Below, piece after piece: positions 51,094 through 60,071 of a DNA stretch of 64,000 bases; positions within the stretch are counted from its first letter, which is position 1, and each line of letters begins with the position of its first letter. The position numbers and the translations under genes are program-made. Source of the stretch: Nocardiopsis sp. CC223A (GTDB lineage Bacteria; Actinomycetota; Actinomycetes; Streptosporangiales; Streptosporangiaceae); NCBI RefSeq assembly GCF_030766825.1, contig NZ_JASFDV010000007.1:62001-126000 (forward strand), written 5' to 3'. Below the pieces are notes generated by a model that did no database searches, was not told where the DNA came from, and saw only the letters and a program-made list of their open reading frames with translations.

Positions 51094-53261
51094 CCACGAC
51101 GGAGAACATCAACGACGGCGCCACCGCGACCGTCGACACGGACATCGTCCTGGACGTCCAGGACCTCAACGTCACCTTCTCCTCGGAGGACGGCCCCCTG
51201 CGGGCCGTGCGCGGGGTGTCCTACCGGGTGCGCAGGGGCGAGGCCCTGGGCATCGTCGGCGAGTCCGGCTCGGGCAAGTCGGTGACCTCCATGGCGATCA
51301 TGGGCCTGCTGCCCAAGACCGCCAAGGTGTCCGGCTCGGCCCGGGTGCTCGGACAGGAGGTCATCGGCCTCAACGACGCCCAGATCAGCAAGGTGCGCGG
51401 CGACAAGATCGCCATGATCTTCCAGGACCCGCTGACCTCGCTGAACCCGGTGTACACCATCGGCTACCAGATCGCCGAGGCGGTGCTCACCCACCGCAAG
51501 GTGACCAAGCAGCAGGCCCGGGCGCGGGCGGTCGAGCTGCTCGACAAGGTGGGCATCCCCCACCCGGACCGGCGCGTCGACCAGTACCCCCACGAGCTCT
51601 CCGGCGGTATGCGCCAGCGGGTCGTCATCGCCATCGCGATGGCCAACGACCCCGACGTGATCATCGCCGACGAGCCCACCACCGCCCTGGACGTGACGGT
51701 CCAGGCCCAGGTGCTGGAGGCCCTGGAGACGGCGCGCAAGGAGACCGGCGCGGCCCTGGTGCTGATCACCCACGACCTCGGCGTGGTCGCCGGGCACGTG
51801 GACCGGGTGGCCGTGATGTACGCGGGCCGCCTGGTGGAGACCGGGACCGTCGAGGACGTCTTCTACCGGCCCCGGATGCCCTACGCGCTGGGGCTGCTGG
51901 GGTCGCTGCCGCGGATGGACGAGGCGCGCAGCGAGAAGCTCACCCCCATCCTGGGGACGCCGCCATCGCTGCTCGACCTCCCGGCCGGGTGCGGGTTCGC
52001 GCCGCGCTGCCCGATGGCCCAGGACGTCTGCTTCACCACGGAGCCGGCCCTGGAGGCGGCCGTGGACGGGGACGACCCGGACCCGTTCCGGCGCCATACC
52101 GCCGCCTGCCACTTCGGTGAGCAACTGGTGGACGCCCGGCCGGAGGACCTGTTCCAGGCCACCGCACCGGCCGCGGAGACCGCCGCGGGACCCGACGGGA
52201 CCGGGGGCGCCGAGGCCGCCGGGCACGGCGGGGAGCGAACGGACGCGGCTCCGCCCGAGGTGCTGCTGTCCGCGGTCGACCTGGTGAAGAACTTCCCGAT
52301 CCGCTCCAAGGGCATCCTGCGGCGCAAGATCGGCGAGGTCCAGGCGGTCTCGGGCATCTCCCTGGAGCTGCGCGAGCACGAGACCCTCGCACTGGTCGGG
52401 GAGTCCGGCTGCGGCAAGTCCACCACGGCGCGCCTGCTGCTCCAGCTCATCCGGCAGACGTCGGGCGAGGTCACCTACATGGGGCAGCCGCTGCACTCAC
52501 TCAGCGACGCCCAGATGCGGCCGCTGCGGCGCGATCTGCAACTGGTGTTCCAGGACCCGTTCGCGTCCCTGGACCCGCGCATGACGGTCTCGGACATCGT
52601 CGCCGAGCCCATGCAGATCCACGGGCGGGGCAAGGGCGCCAAGCAGCGGGTCAAGGAGCTGCTGGAGCTGGTCGGGCTCAACCCCGAGCACGGCTCCCGC
52701 TACCCGCACGAGTTCTCCGGCGGCCAGCGCCAGCGCATCGGCATCGCCCGTGCGCTGTCGCTCAACCCGAAGGTGCTCATCCTGGACGAGCCGGTGTCGG
52801 CGCTGGACGTGTCGATCCAGGCCGGGGTGATCAACCTCCTGGAGGACCTCCAGGATGAGCTGGGCCTGTCCTACCTGTTCGTCTCGCACGACCTGTCGGT
52901 GGTCCGGCACATCGCCGACCGGGTGGCCGTGATGTACCTCGGAAAGATCGTGGAGACCGGGACGACGGAGGAGCTCTTCAGCGCTCCGGCGCACCCGTAC
53001 ACCCAGGCGCTCATCTCGGCGATCCCGCTGCCGGACCCGGTCAAGGAGCGGACCCGGGAGCGGATCGTGGTCACGGGTGATGTGCCCAGTCCGGCCGATC
53101 CGCCCTCGGGGTGCCGGTTCCGGACGCGCTGCCCGAAGTTCGCCAACGACCTGAGCGACGAGCAGCGGAACCTGTGCGTGGAGGAGCCGCCGGACCTGCT
53201 GGACCGGGGCACCGGGCACCGGGACGCCTGCCACTACTCGCAGGTGGTGGAGCTGATCTGA
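51090..53261 (+). CDS. Fused double ABC ATPase of peptide importer (DppD-DppF fusion)
   Basis: A 723-residue protein with two complete nucleotide-binding domains. NBD1: Walker A GESGSGKS at 57-64, LSGGMRQRVVIAIAMAN and VIIADEPTTALDVTVQAQ. NBD2: Walker A GESGCGKST from about 437, FSGGQRQRIGIARALS and LILDEPVSALDVSIQAG. Each is followed by an oligopeptide-type C-terminal motif with cysteines (GCGFAPRCPMAQDVC; GCRFRTRCPKF). In many bacteria these are separate DppD and DppF; here they are joined by an Ala/Gly linker near 365-390. It energises the importer and ends in two hairpin terminators. Confidence 0.92.
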   Translation: MTTTENINDGATATVDTDIVLDVQDLNVTFSSEDGPLRAVRGVSYRVRRGEALGIVGESGSGKSVTSMAIMGLLPKTAKVSGSARVLGQEVIGLNDAQISKVRGDKIAMIFQDPLTSLNPVYTIGYQIAEAVLTHRKVTKQQARARAVELLDKVGIPHPDRRVDQYPHELSGGMRQRVVIAIAMANDPDVIIADEPTTALDVTVQAQVLEALETARKETGAALVLITHDLGVVAGHVDRVAVMYAGRLVETGTVEDVFYRPRMPYALGLLGSLPRMDEARSEKLTPILGTPPSLLDLPAGCGFAPRCPMAQDVCFTTEPALEAAVDGDDPDPFRRHTAACHFGEQLVDARPEDLFQATAPAAETAAGPDGTGGAEAAGHGGERTDAAPPEVLLSAVDLVKNFPIRSKGILRRKIGEVQAVSGISLELREHETLALVGESGCGKSTTARLLLQLIRQTSGEVTYMGQPLHSLSDAQMRPLRRDLQLVFQDPFASLDPRMTVSDIVAEPMQIHGRGKGAKQRVKELLELVGLNPEHGSRYPHEFSGGQRQRIGIARALSLNPKVLILDEPVSALDVSIQAGVINLLEDLQDELGLSYLFVSHDLSVVRHIADRVAVMYLGKIVETGTTEELFSAPAHPYTQALISAIPLPDPVKERTRERIVVTGDVPSPADPPSGCRFRTRCPKFANDLSDEQRNLCVEEPPDLLDRGTGHRDACHYSQVVELI

Positions 53262-53271
53262 TCCCGGGCCA

Positions 53272-53354
53272 CCGTTCCCGGGGCTGTTCGGGCCGGGAAC
53301 GGCGAAGGCGGGATCCGCGGCGGTGCCGGGAGGGCGACCTCCCGGCACCGCCGC
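53272..53354. terminator. Two consecutive terminator hairpins after the peptide importer
   Basis: CCGTTCCCGG (53272-53281) pairs with CCGGGAACGG (53293-53302). A second, stronger 17-bp perfect stem is at 53317-53333 / 53338-53354 with loop GCGA. Confidence 0.85.
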
Positions 53355-53540
53355 GCCGGGTTCGGGACAGGATTCCTTTTTGTCCGTATGTGGCCTTCTT
53401 TGGGGTGTAATAAACGGCGGCGTCTGCTCTGGTCTGCGACGGGATCGAAAAGGGGATTCGTGCTCCCGGCGTGTGCGCGTGGCGACCCGTGGTGAGATTC
53501 CGTTAGGTTCGTGGTCTTCCGTCCGAGCCTTTGGAGATCC

Positions 53541-55139
53541 ATGAGAGCCCCGACCCCCCTGGCGGACCCCCGCCCCCGGTGGGCCGCAGCGGCGGTGGCC
53601 GCCCTGCTGCCGCTCAGCCTCTTCGCCGCCCCCGCCCACGCCGAGCCGGTCGCGGAGGACACCGCTGCCGATCTGCGCGCCGACCTGGATGAGATCCTGG
53701 ACGACCCCTCCGTCGCCGACGCGGGCGTGGTCGTCCTCGACCCGGTGACGGGCGAGGAGCTGTACTCCCGCGACGCGGGCACCCCCTACGTTCCCGCCTC
53801 CAACATGAAGCTGTTCACGTCCGCCGCCGCGCTGGAGGTCCTGGGCACGGACCGCACCTTCGCCACCGAGGCCGTCATCCCCGCCCGGTACGGCCGCCCG
53901 CGCGTGGTCGAGGACGTGTACCTGGTCGGCGGCGGCGACCCCACCCTGACGGCCGCCGACATCGACGCGCTGGCCGCCGACGTGGCCGCCTCCGGGGTCA
54001 GGGTCGTCAAGGGCGACGTGGTCGCCGACGACACCTGGTTCGACGACGAGCGCCTGGTGGACGACTGGTGGCCGGAGGACGAGCCCTACGCCTACTCGGC
54101 GCAGATCTCCGCGCTCACCGTCGCCCACGGGGACCGGTTCGACACCGGCGTCACCGAGGTCACCGTCACCGCCGCCGCCCAGGGCGGGGCGCCCACCGTG
54201 GACCTGGGCGCCGCCGAGGGCTACATGGAGCTGGACAACCGGGCCGTGACCGGTGAGCCCGGCAGCGGCAACACCCTGGCCGTGGACCGGCCGGTGGGCA
54301 CCAACACCATCGTGGTGACCGGGTCGATCCCGCAGGGCGCCGCCCCGGTCGCCGTGCTGCGCACGGTGGACGAGCCCGCCGCGCTGGCCGGGCACCTGTT
54401 CGAGCAGGCGCTGGAGGAGCACGGCGTCACGGTGCGCGGCGGGACCGAGCAGGGCGAGGTCCCCGCGGACCTGAACACGCGCGTGGTCGCCGACCACACC
54501 TCGGCGGAGCTGTCCGAGATCCTGGTGCCGTTCATGAAGTTCAGCAACAACGGACACGCCGAGATGCTGATCAAGGCCATCGGCCGGGAGACCGCGGGCG
54601 AGGGCACCTGGGAGGCCGGCCGGGCCGGTGTCGCCGAGGCCGTGGCCGGGCTGGGCGTGGACACCGAGGGCGTCGTGTTCCACGACGGTTCCGGGCTCTC
54701 CCGTACCGACCGGGTGACCGCGTCCGCGGTCACGGGGCTGCTGTCCGCCGCGCGCGGGGCCGACTGGTTCCCGGTGTGGGAGGCGTCGCTGCCGGTCGCC
54801 GGGGTCACCGACCCCTTCGTCGGGGGCACGCTGCGCAACCGCATGGCGGGCACCGCGGCCCAGGGCGTGGTGAGCGCCAAGACCGGCACGATGAGCGGGG
54901 TCAGCGGCCTGTCCGGGTACGTGCCCGGCACCGACGGCGGTGACGGCCTGGTCTTCTCCGTCGTCAACAACGGGCACACCGGCCCGGCGCCCATCGCGGT
55001 GCAGGACGCGGTCGCGGTCCGGCTGGCCGAGCACCTGGGCCACGGGGCGGCGCTGCGGACGCAGGGCGCCCGGGTCCCCGAGGGCGCGCCGGGCGCGGAG
55101 ACCGGTGAGCTGGAGTGCTCCTGGGAGCTGACCTGCTGA
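53541..55139 (+). CDS. dacB: D-alanyl-D-alanine carboxypeptidase/endopeptidase, S13 family (PBP4-type)
   Basis: A 532-residue exported penicillin-binding protein. ATG 53541 has GGAG five bases upstream. The signal peptide ends at AHAEPVAED. The three active-site motifs are present: SxxK in PASNMKLFTSAAALEVLG, SxN in FMKFSNNGHAEML and KTG in SAKTGTMSGVSG. A large insert between the first two motifs (about 85-320) is typical of S13 enzymes. It trims peptidoglycan peptides or cross-links and binds penicillin. The C-terminal tail is longer than usual and ends CSWELTC with two cysteines. Confidence 0.92.
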   Translation: MRAPTPLADPRPRWAAAAVAALLPLSLFAAPAHAEPVAEDTAADLRADLDEILDDPSVADAGVVVLDPVTGEELYSRDAGTPYVPASNMKLFTSAAALEVLGTDRTFATEAVIPARYGRPRVVEDVYLVGGGDPTLTAADIDALAADVAASGVRVVKGDVVADDTWFDDERLVDDWWPEDEPYAYSAQISALTVAHGDRFDTGVTEVTVTAAAQGGAPTVDLGAAEGYMELDNRAVTGEPGSGNTLAVDRPVGTNTIVVTGSIPQGAAPVAVLRTVDEPAALAGHLFEQALEEHGVTVRGGTEQGEVPADLNTRVVADHTSAELSEILVPFMKFSNNGHAEMLIKAIGRETAGEGTWEAGRAGVAEAVAGLGVDTEGVVFHDGSGLSRTDRVTASAVTGLLSAARGADWFPVWEASLPVAGVTDPFVGGTLRNRMAGTAAQGVVSAKTGTMSGVSGLSGYVPGTDGGDGLVFSVVNNGHTGPAPIAVQDAVAVRLAEHLGHGAALRTQGARVPEGAPGAETGELECSWELTC

Positions 55140-55343
55140 TCCGCACCTGAGAGCGCGGCGGGCCGGGGTTCGTGGGGAGCCCCGGCCCGCCGCGTGCCCG
55201 GGGTTTTCCACAGGCCGGGGGCACCGGTGCCGTCCGCGCCCCGGACCTGGCAAGCTGCAATCGGAACAAGGGCGAAGGTGCCGTGGCGGGCCTTCGCGCC
55301 GCCGCCTCCCGACCGGCTGCCGCCGGAAAGCGAGTCCCCGACC

Positions 55344-57356
55344 GTGAACCTCGCGATGGTCTACGTGGGGGAAGGGATCCTCCAACTCTTCTCCCTGATG
55401 TTCTTCGTCCTCATGATGATCGGCGTGGGCCTGTTGGCCAGCCGGATGATGGGGGTCCCCTTCAGCGTGCCCCGGCTGCTGCTGGCCGGGCTGGTCGGGC
55501 TGGTCCTGGGATCGGCCGTGGGCGCCCTGCTGTACTACGGCTCCCCGGAGCGGTTGATGGAGCAGGCGTCCCCCATCTCCCCGACCCCGGGGTACGTCAT
55601 CGTGGTGCTGGCGATGTCCGCGGTCGTCGCGATGCTCGCCTTCGTCGGCCTGGAGCTGGCCGTCCCCCGCGGTACCCGGCCACGCCCGCTACAGGCGGTC
55701 CGGGCGGTGGTCGACTGGTTCGGGCGGGTGCGCCGCTACCGGCAGATCACGTGGATCCTGGCCCGGCACGGGCTGTGGGGCTACGTCACCGGGCGCCGCG
55801 AGGACGGCGAGGACACCTCCACCCAGCGGCGGCTGGCCCGGTCGCTGGCCCGCTCCATGGAGGAGGCCGGGGTGGTGTTCGTCAAGCTCGGGCAGGTGCT
55901 GGCCACCCGGCGCGACCTGCTGCCACCGGTGTTCGTCGAGGAGCTGGGACGCCTGCACAGCGAGGTCGCCCCCATACCGGCGGAGCGGATCCGGGAGGTG
56001 GTCGAGCACGGGCTGGGCCGCCCCGTGGACGAGGTGTTCGCCGAGTTCTCCGCCGAGCCGCTGGCCGCGGCGTCCATCGCCCAGGCGCACACCGCCCGGC
56101 TCGTCGACGGCGAGGAGGTGGTGGTCAAGGTGCAGCGGCCGGGGATCGCCCCGGTGGTCCAGCGGGACCTCGACATCATCCGGCGGCTGGCCGCCCGCTT
56201 CGACGAGTACACCGACTGGGGGCCGGCCATCGGGGTGGTGGACCTGGCGGAGGGGTTCGCCGAGGCGCTGCTGGAGGAGCTGGACTTCGAGGTCGAGGCG
56301 ACCAACATCGCCGCCGTCGCCGAGGCCGCGCCGGACTCGCGGGTCCGCATCCCCAAGGTGTACGACACCTACACGGGCAAGCGGATCCTGGTGATGGAGC
56401 GGCTGCACGGCGTCTCCGTGGGCGCCGTCGACCCCGCCGACGTCGACGGGGAGGGGATCGCCCGCGCCCTGCTGGACTGCCTGCTGGAGCAGGTGATGAT
56501 CAGCGGCATCTTCCACGCCGACCCGCACCCGGGCAACATCCTGCTGCTCGACGACGGCGGGGTGGGCCTGCTCGACTACGGGTCGGTGGGGCGGCTGGAC
56601 GGCCAGACCCGGGAGGCGCTGCGGCTCATGCTGGTGGCGCTGGACCGGCGCGATGCCGTGCTGCTCACCGACACCCTGTTGGATGTGGTCACCGACCCGG
56701 ACGGGGTGGACGGGGAGCGGCTGCGCCGGGCGCTGGGCCAGTTCATGGCCCGCCACCTACAGGGCGGGATGACGGCGAGCATGCGGATGTTCACCGAACT
56801 GCTGCTCCTCGTCACCCGGTTCGGGCTCACCCTCCCGGCGGAACTGGCCGCGGTGTTCCGCGCCCTGGCCACCCTGGAGGGCACGCTGGTACACCTGTCG
56901 CCGGGGTTCGACACCGTCGCCGAGGCCAAGCGGTTCGCCGGGGAGCGCATGTCGGAGCAGCTGCGCGGGGAGGCGCTGCGCGACCTGGCGGTGGACGAGA
57001 TCGTCGCGCTGCTGCCCACGCTGCGACGGCTCCCGCGCAGGCTGGACCGGATCACCGACCAGCTGCACAGGGGCCGGTTCACGATCCAGGTGCGCCCGTT
57101 CGCCCATCCCGAGGACCGCAGGCTGCTCAGCGGGCTCGCCCGCCAGGCGGTTCTCACCGTGCTGGCCGTGGCCACCGGCATGATGTCGGTGGGGCTGTTC
57201 AACGTCACCGACGGGCCCCACGTGGAGTGGGCGGAGATGACCGTCCGCGCCCAGCTCCTCAACGGCGCCGCCTGGCTGCTCCTGGCCGCCGCCGCCCTCC
57301 TCGTACTGCGCCTCCTCGTCGGCGTCGCCCGCGACGCCGCCCACCAGCGGCCATGA
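55344..57356 (+). CDS. ABC1/UbiB-family membrane kinase-like protein
   Basis: A 670-residue protein from GTG 55344; ATG 55356 is an alternative. Three N-terminal hydrophobic segments (1-115) precede an ABC1 domain with VFVKLGQVLATRRDLLPP (KxGQ), ALAAASIAQAH (Ala-rich loop), VVVKVQRPG (Lys), HADPHPGNILL and LLDYGSVGRL (DFG-like). Two helices at the C-terminus end the protein. UbiB proteins are atypical kinases or ATPases tied to quinone/isoprenoid lipid handling; in actinomycetes the role is undefined. No menaquinone genes adjoin. Confidence 0.85.
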   Translation: MNLAMVYVGEGILQLFSLMFFVLMMIGVGLLASRMMGVPFSVPRLLLAGLVGLVLGSAVGALLYYGSPERLMEQASPISPTPGYVIVVLAMSAVVAMLAFVGLELAVPRGTRPRPLQAVRAVVDWFGRVRRYRQITWILARHGLWGYVTGRREDGEDTSTQRRLARSLARSMEEAGVVFVKLGQVLATRRDLLPPVFVEELGRLHSEVAPIPAERIREVVEHGLGRPVDEVFAEFSAEPLAAASIAQAHTARLVDGEEVVVKVQRPGIAPVVQRDLDIIRRLAARFDEYTDWGPAIGVVDLAEGFAEALLEELDFEVEATNIAAVAEAAPDSRVRIPKVYDTYTGKRILVMERLHGVSVGAVDPADVDGEGIARALLDCLLEQVMISGIFHADPHPGNILLLDDGGVGLLDYGSVGRLDGQTREALRLMLVALDRRDAVLLTDTLLDVVTDPDGVDGERLRRALGQFMARHLQGGMTASMRMFTELLLLVTRFGLTLPAELAAVFRALATLEGTLVHLSPGFDTVAEAKRFAGERMSEQLRGEALRDLAVDEIVALLPTLRRLPRRLDRITDQLHRGRFTIQVRPFAHPEDRRLLSGLARQAVLTVLAVATGMMSVGLFNVTDGPHVEWAEMTVRAQLLNGAAWLLLAAAALLVLRLLVGVARDAAHQRP

Positions 57357-57360
57357 CCCC

Positions 57361-57383
57361 GCCCCGCCGGAGACCGGCGGGGC
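57361..57383. terminator. Terminator between UbiB-type and MDMPI-type genes
   Basis: GCCCCGCCGG (57361-57370) pairs perfectly with CCGGCGGGGC (57374-57383) around a three-base AGA loop, four bases after the UbiB stop. Confidence 0.75.
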
Positions 57384-57465
57384 GACCGTGACCACGGCGG
57401 GGCACCGCCGCGGACCGCGGGGTGCGGTCGGGCCGTGGGCGACCCCGACCGGCGCCGGGCGGGGG

Positions 57466-58017
57466 CTACCAGGCGCGGCGGCCGAGATGGGCGAGGAGGC
57501 GGGTCTGTTCGTCGGCGTCGGCGGGCGGGGTGAGTTCGGTGCCGCAGACGCCCTCGGAGCGCAGGGAGTCACCGAAGAACTCGGTGGCCGCGCGGGCCCA
57601 GCGCACGTCGTCGGGGTCGATGCGCTCGTCCAGGCCGGTGGCGCGGGCCAGGTCCCAGCGGTGCACGATCAGGTCGAAGCCGAGGAACCGGTCCACCGCC
57701 TCGGCGAACGTGGTGCGGCCGAAGTGCCCGTCGAACCCGGTCCGTGCGCGCTCGGGGTCGGTCAGGTCGGCCAGCACCACGGCGCGGGCGGCGTCCCAGG
57801 CGGCGGCCGGGTCGTCGGCCGCCTCGGGGATGTCGCCCAGCTCGCGGCCGACCAGGCCCAGGAACATGCCCTGGGTGTCCACGACGTGCCCGACCACGTC
57901 CCGGGCCGACCAGCCCTCGCACGGGGAGGGCGACCCCCAGCGCTCCTCGGGGACCCGCGCCACCACATCGGCGAAGGCGTCGGACAGGCGGGCGTAGCGT
58001 GCGGCGATCTCGTTCAC
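57466..58017 (-). CDS. TIGR03086/MDMPI-type DinB-fold metal-binding protein
   Basis: A 183-residue protein from GTG 58017, with AAGGAG seven bases upstream. The sequence RVPEERWGSPSPCEGWSARDVVGHVVDT and FDLIVHRWDLARATG matches mycothiol-dependent maleylpyruvate isomerase-like proteins, in which His residues (GHVVD, VHRWD) coordinate a metal in a four-helix DinB fold. It may use mycothiol as cofactor; substrate unknown. The upstream neighbour is the divergent AraC-type regulator, which may control it. Confidence 0.85.
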   Translation of the reverse strand: MNEIAARYARLSDAFADVVARVPEERWGSPSPCEGWSARDVVGHVVDTQGMFLGLVGRELGDIPEAADDPAAAWDAARAVVLADLTDPERARTGFDGHFGRTTFAEAVDRFLGFDLIVHRWDLARATGLDERIDPDDVRWARAATEFFGDSLRSEGVCGTELTPPADADEQTRLLAHLGRRAW

Positions 58018-58130
58018 GGCGTGCTCCTTCTCGCGGTCGCCTCCGATCCTGTCGCACCGGCTCCGCCCCGTCTTGAAGGAACGCGACACCGCGGTCCGGG
58101 ACCGTCGGAGCCCCGGGGCACACTGGTGGC

Positions 58131-58952
58131 ATGGACGTGCGACCCGCGGCAGAGGACGCGCGCGGGATCCTCGACCCGGACCGCGGGCTCACCCGGTTCC
58201 GGCTGGACCGCGCCGACCCCGCGCCCGGCCTCGCCCGCTTCGTGGACCGCCACTGGACCGCGTCGTGGGAGCTGCGGAAGCCGTACACCCAGCGGGTGCT
58301 GGCCCACCCGGTGGTCAACCTCGTGTTCACCGCGGGCACCGCGACCGTGCACGGGCCCACCACGCGGGTCGGCCGGCGGTGCCTCGACGGCCGCGGCTGG
58401 GCGCTGGGCGTGATGTTCCGGCCCGCGGGTTTCCGCCCCTTCACCGACCGGCCCCTGAGCGACCTGGTCGACCTCTCCCTCCCGGCGGGGGAGGTCCTGC
58501 CCGGCGCCGCGGAGCTGGAGCGGGAGGTACGCCGCCTCGACCCCGCCGACCCGGCCGCGGCGGTTCCGCTGACGGCTCTGGTGGAGGCGTTCCTGGCCGC
58601 TGCGGCGCCCGCGGGCGGGCACCCCGCCGAGGACACCCGCGACATCGCCGAGCGGGTGGCCGCCGACCCGTCGGTCACCACGGTCGCGGAGCTGGCACGG
58701 CGCGAGGGGCTGGGCGTGCGGCGGTTGCAGCGCCGGTTCTCCGACCACGTGGGCCTGGCCCCCAAGACGGTGATCCGCCGGTACCGCTTCTACGAGGCGG
58801 CCGAGCGGGCCCGGCTGGGGGAGCGGCCGGACTGGGGGCGGCTGGCCGTGGACCTGGGGTTCAGCGACCAGTCCCACCTGACCCGGGAGTTCACCGCGGT
58901 CATCGGGGTCTCGCCGGGCCGCTACGCCGAGGCGACACGAGCCGCACGATGA
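58131..58952 (+). CDS. AraC-family transcriptional regulator (DUF6597-type sensor)
   Basis: A 273-residue protein. The N-terminal sensing domain carries RFVDRHWTASWELRKPYTQ, VLAHPVVNLVFTAG and MFRPAGFRPF, the DUF6597 pattern. The C-terminal HTH_18 pair is clear: TTVAELARREGLGVRRLQRR and GRLAVDLGFSDQSHLTREF, ending GVSPGRYAE. It is divergent from the MDMPI-type gene by 113 bases, so that gene is a likely target. The 3' end overlaps the convergent TetR gene by 53 bases. Confidence 0.9.
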   Translation: MDVRPAAEDARGILDPDRGLTRFRLDRADPAPGLARFVDRHWTASWELRKPYTQRVLAHPVVNLVFTAGTATVHGPTTRVGRRCLDGRGWALGVMFRPAGFRPFTDRPLSDLVDLSLPAGEVLPGAAELEREVRRLDPADPAAAVPLTALVEAFLAAAAPAGGHPAEDTRDIAERVAADPSVTTVAELARREGLGVRRLQRRFSDHVGLAPKTVIRRYRFYEAAERARLGERPDWGRLAVDLGFSDQSHLTREFTAVIGVSPGRYAEATRAAR

Positions 58953-59487
58953 TCCGGTGCACCTCCTCGACCCCGGGCGGCGGGTCCTCCAGGCAGCCGC
59001 GCAGGAACAGCCCGTCGACGGCGGCGGCCGCGGCCGCCCGATCGACCGGGTCGTCCAGGTAGGGGGTGAGGAACACGTCCACGGCGCGGTTCCAGCGCTC
59101 GGTCTCCGGGCGCAGCACGGGGCGGCGCGCCGCCATCAGGAACAGCTCGCACTCGGCCCGCAGGTGCTCGCGGTCCGGCGCGGCGACGAGCTCGGCCAGC
59201 CCGCGCGGTGCCGTCCGCGGATCCCGTGCCAGCGCCTCCAGCGCGGAGACGTAGGAGTCGTTGACACGGGTGAGGGCGGCCAGCAGCAGGTCGTCGACCG
59301 AGGCGTAGTGGTACATGACGGCGCTGGGCGGCACACCCGCCTCCGCCGCCACCCGCCGCTGGGTGACCGCGGCCACGCCCTCGTGCCCGATGACCCGCAG
59401 GACGGCGTCGACGAGCAGCCGCCTGCGCCGCTCGCCCTTGAGCCTGCGCCCGTCGGTGGTCGGGGTCCCGCCCGTGGTCCCGTTCAA
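58900..59487 (-). CDS. TetR-family regulator linked to SMR pump
   Basis: A 195-residue regulator. The N-terminal HTH reads DAVLRVIGHEGVAAVTQRR with VPPSAVMYHYASVDDLL. The only plausible start is TTG 59487, which overlaps the SMR stop (TTGA), implying coupling. The C-terminal ligand domain ends in the Arg-rich SPRRSGPARPR, inside the convergent overlap with the AraC gene. It most likely represses the SMR operon through the palindrome at 59823 and responds to a toxic cation or dye. Confidence 0.8.
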   Translation of the reverse strand: MNGTTGGTPTTDGRRLKGERRRRLLVDAVLRVIGHEGVAAVTQRRVAAEAGVPPSAVMYHYASVDDLLLAALTRVNDSYVSALEALARDPRTAPRGLAELVAAPDREHLRAECELFLMAARRPVLRPETERWNRAVDVFLTPYLDDPVDRAAAAAAVDGLFLRGCLEDPPPGVEEVHRIIVRLVSPRRSGPARPR

Positions 59488-59807
59488 TGGCGGCCGCCCA
59501 TCTCCAGGGCCATCACGCCGCCGATGATGAGCGCGATGCCGCCGATCTGGACCCAGGTGAGCGACTCGGAGAAGAGCACGACCCCGATGACCGCCACCAG
59601 GGCGATCCCGGCCGCGGCCCAGACCCCGTAGGCGACGCCCAGGTCCATGCCCCGGCTGAGCGCACGGCTCAGCATGAAGAAGGCCCCGACGTAGCCGACG
59701 GCGACCACGATCGAGGGCAGCGGGCGGGTGAGACCCTCGGAGAGCTTGAGCGACGTGGTGGCGATCACTTCCAGGATGATCGCCCCGGCCAGCCACAGCC
59801 ACGGCAT
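59484..59807 (-). CDS. Small multidrug resistance (SMR) efflux protein
   Basis: A 107-residue protein with four transmembrane helices. The key membrane-buried Glu is in LAGAIILEVIATTSLKLSEG (about residue 13), and AYGVWAAAGIALVAVIGVVLF and SLTWVQIGGIALIIGGV are typical of the EmrE/QacE/SugE family. It exports cationic compounds in exchange for protons as a dual-topology dimer. It is the first gene of a two-gene operon with its TetR regulator. Whether it is an EmrE- or a guanidinium-exporting Gdx-type member cannot be settled. Confidence 0.92.
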   Translation of the reverse strand: MPWLWLAGAIILEVIATTSLKLSEGLTRPLPSIVVAVGYVGAFFMLSRALSRGMDLGVAYGVWAAAGIALVAVIGVVLFSESLTWVQIGGIALIIGGVMALEMGGRH

Positions 59808-59822
59808 CCGACCTCCCGAAAA

Positions 59823-59840
59823 CCTGAGCGAATGCTCAGG
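59823..59840. promoter_or_regulatory. Operator palindrome upstream of SMR-tetR operon
   Basis: CCTGAGCGAATGCTCAGG is a perfect 7-bp-arm inverted repeat 16 bases upstream of the SMR start, the expected position for TetR autoregulation. The remaining 59841-60071 is the promoter region of the divergent L,D-transpeptidase gene. Confidence 0.75.
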
Positions 59841-60071
59841 ATTCTAGACAGCGGGCCCCCGCGTGTACAGGGTGGTTTACGGGTGGCCCTAATCTCGTAA
59901 CGGACGACTTTGGCCGGGTACCCCCAGGGTGTATCGTCATCGGTTCCGGTCCTTCCCCCTACCGGATAACCGTCCCGTACCGATGTGTGGGATTTCAGAA
60001 CCTTTTCCGCACATGCGCGTCTTAGGTGACGTAGACACATGGCGTTCGAGGTGAAACATGGAGGTCCAGAC

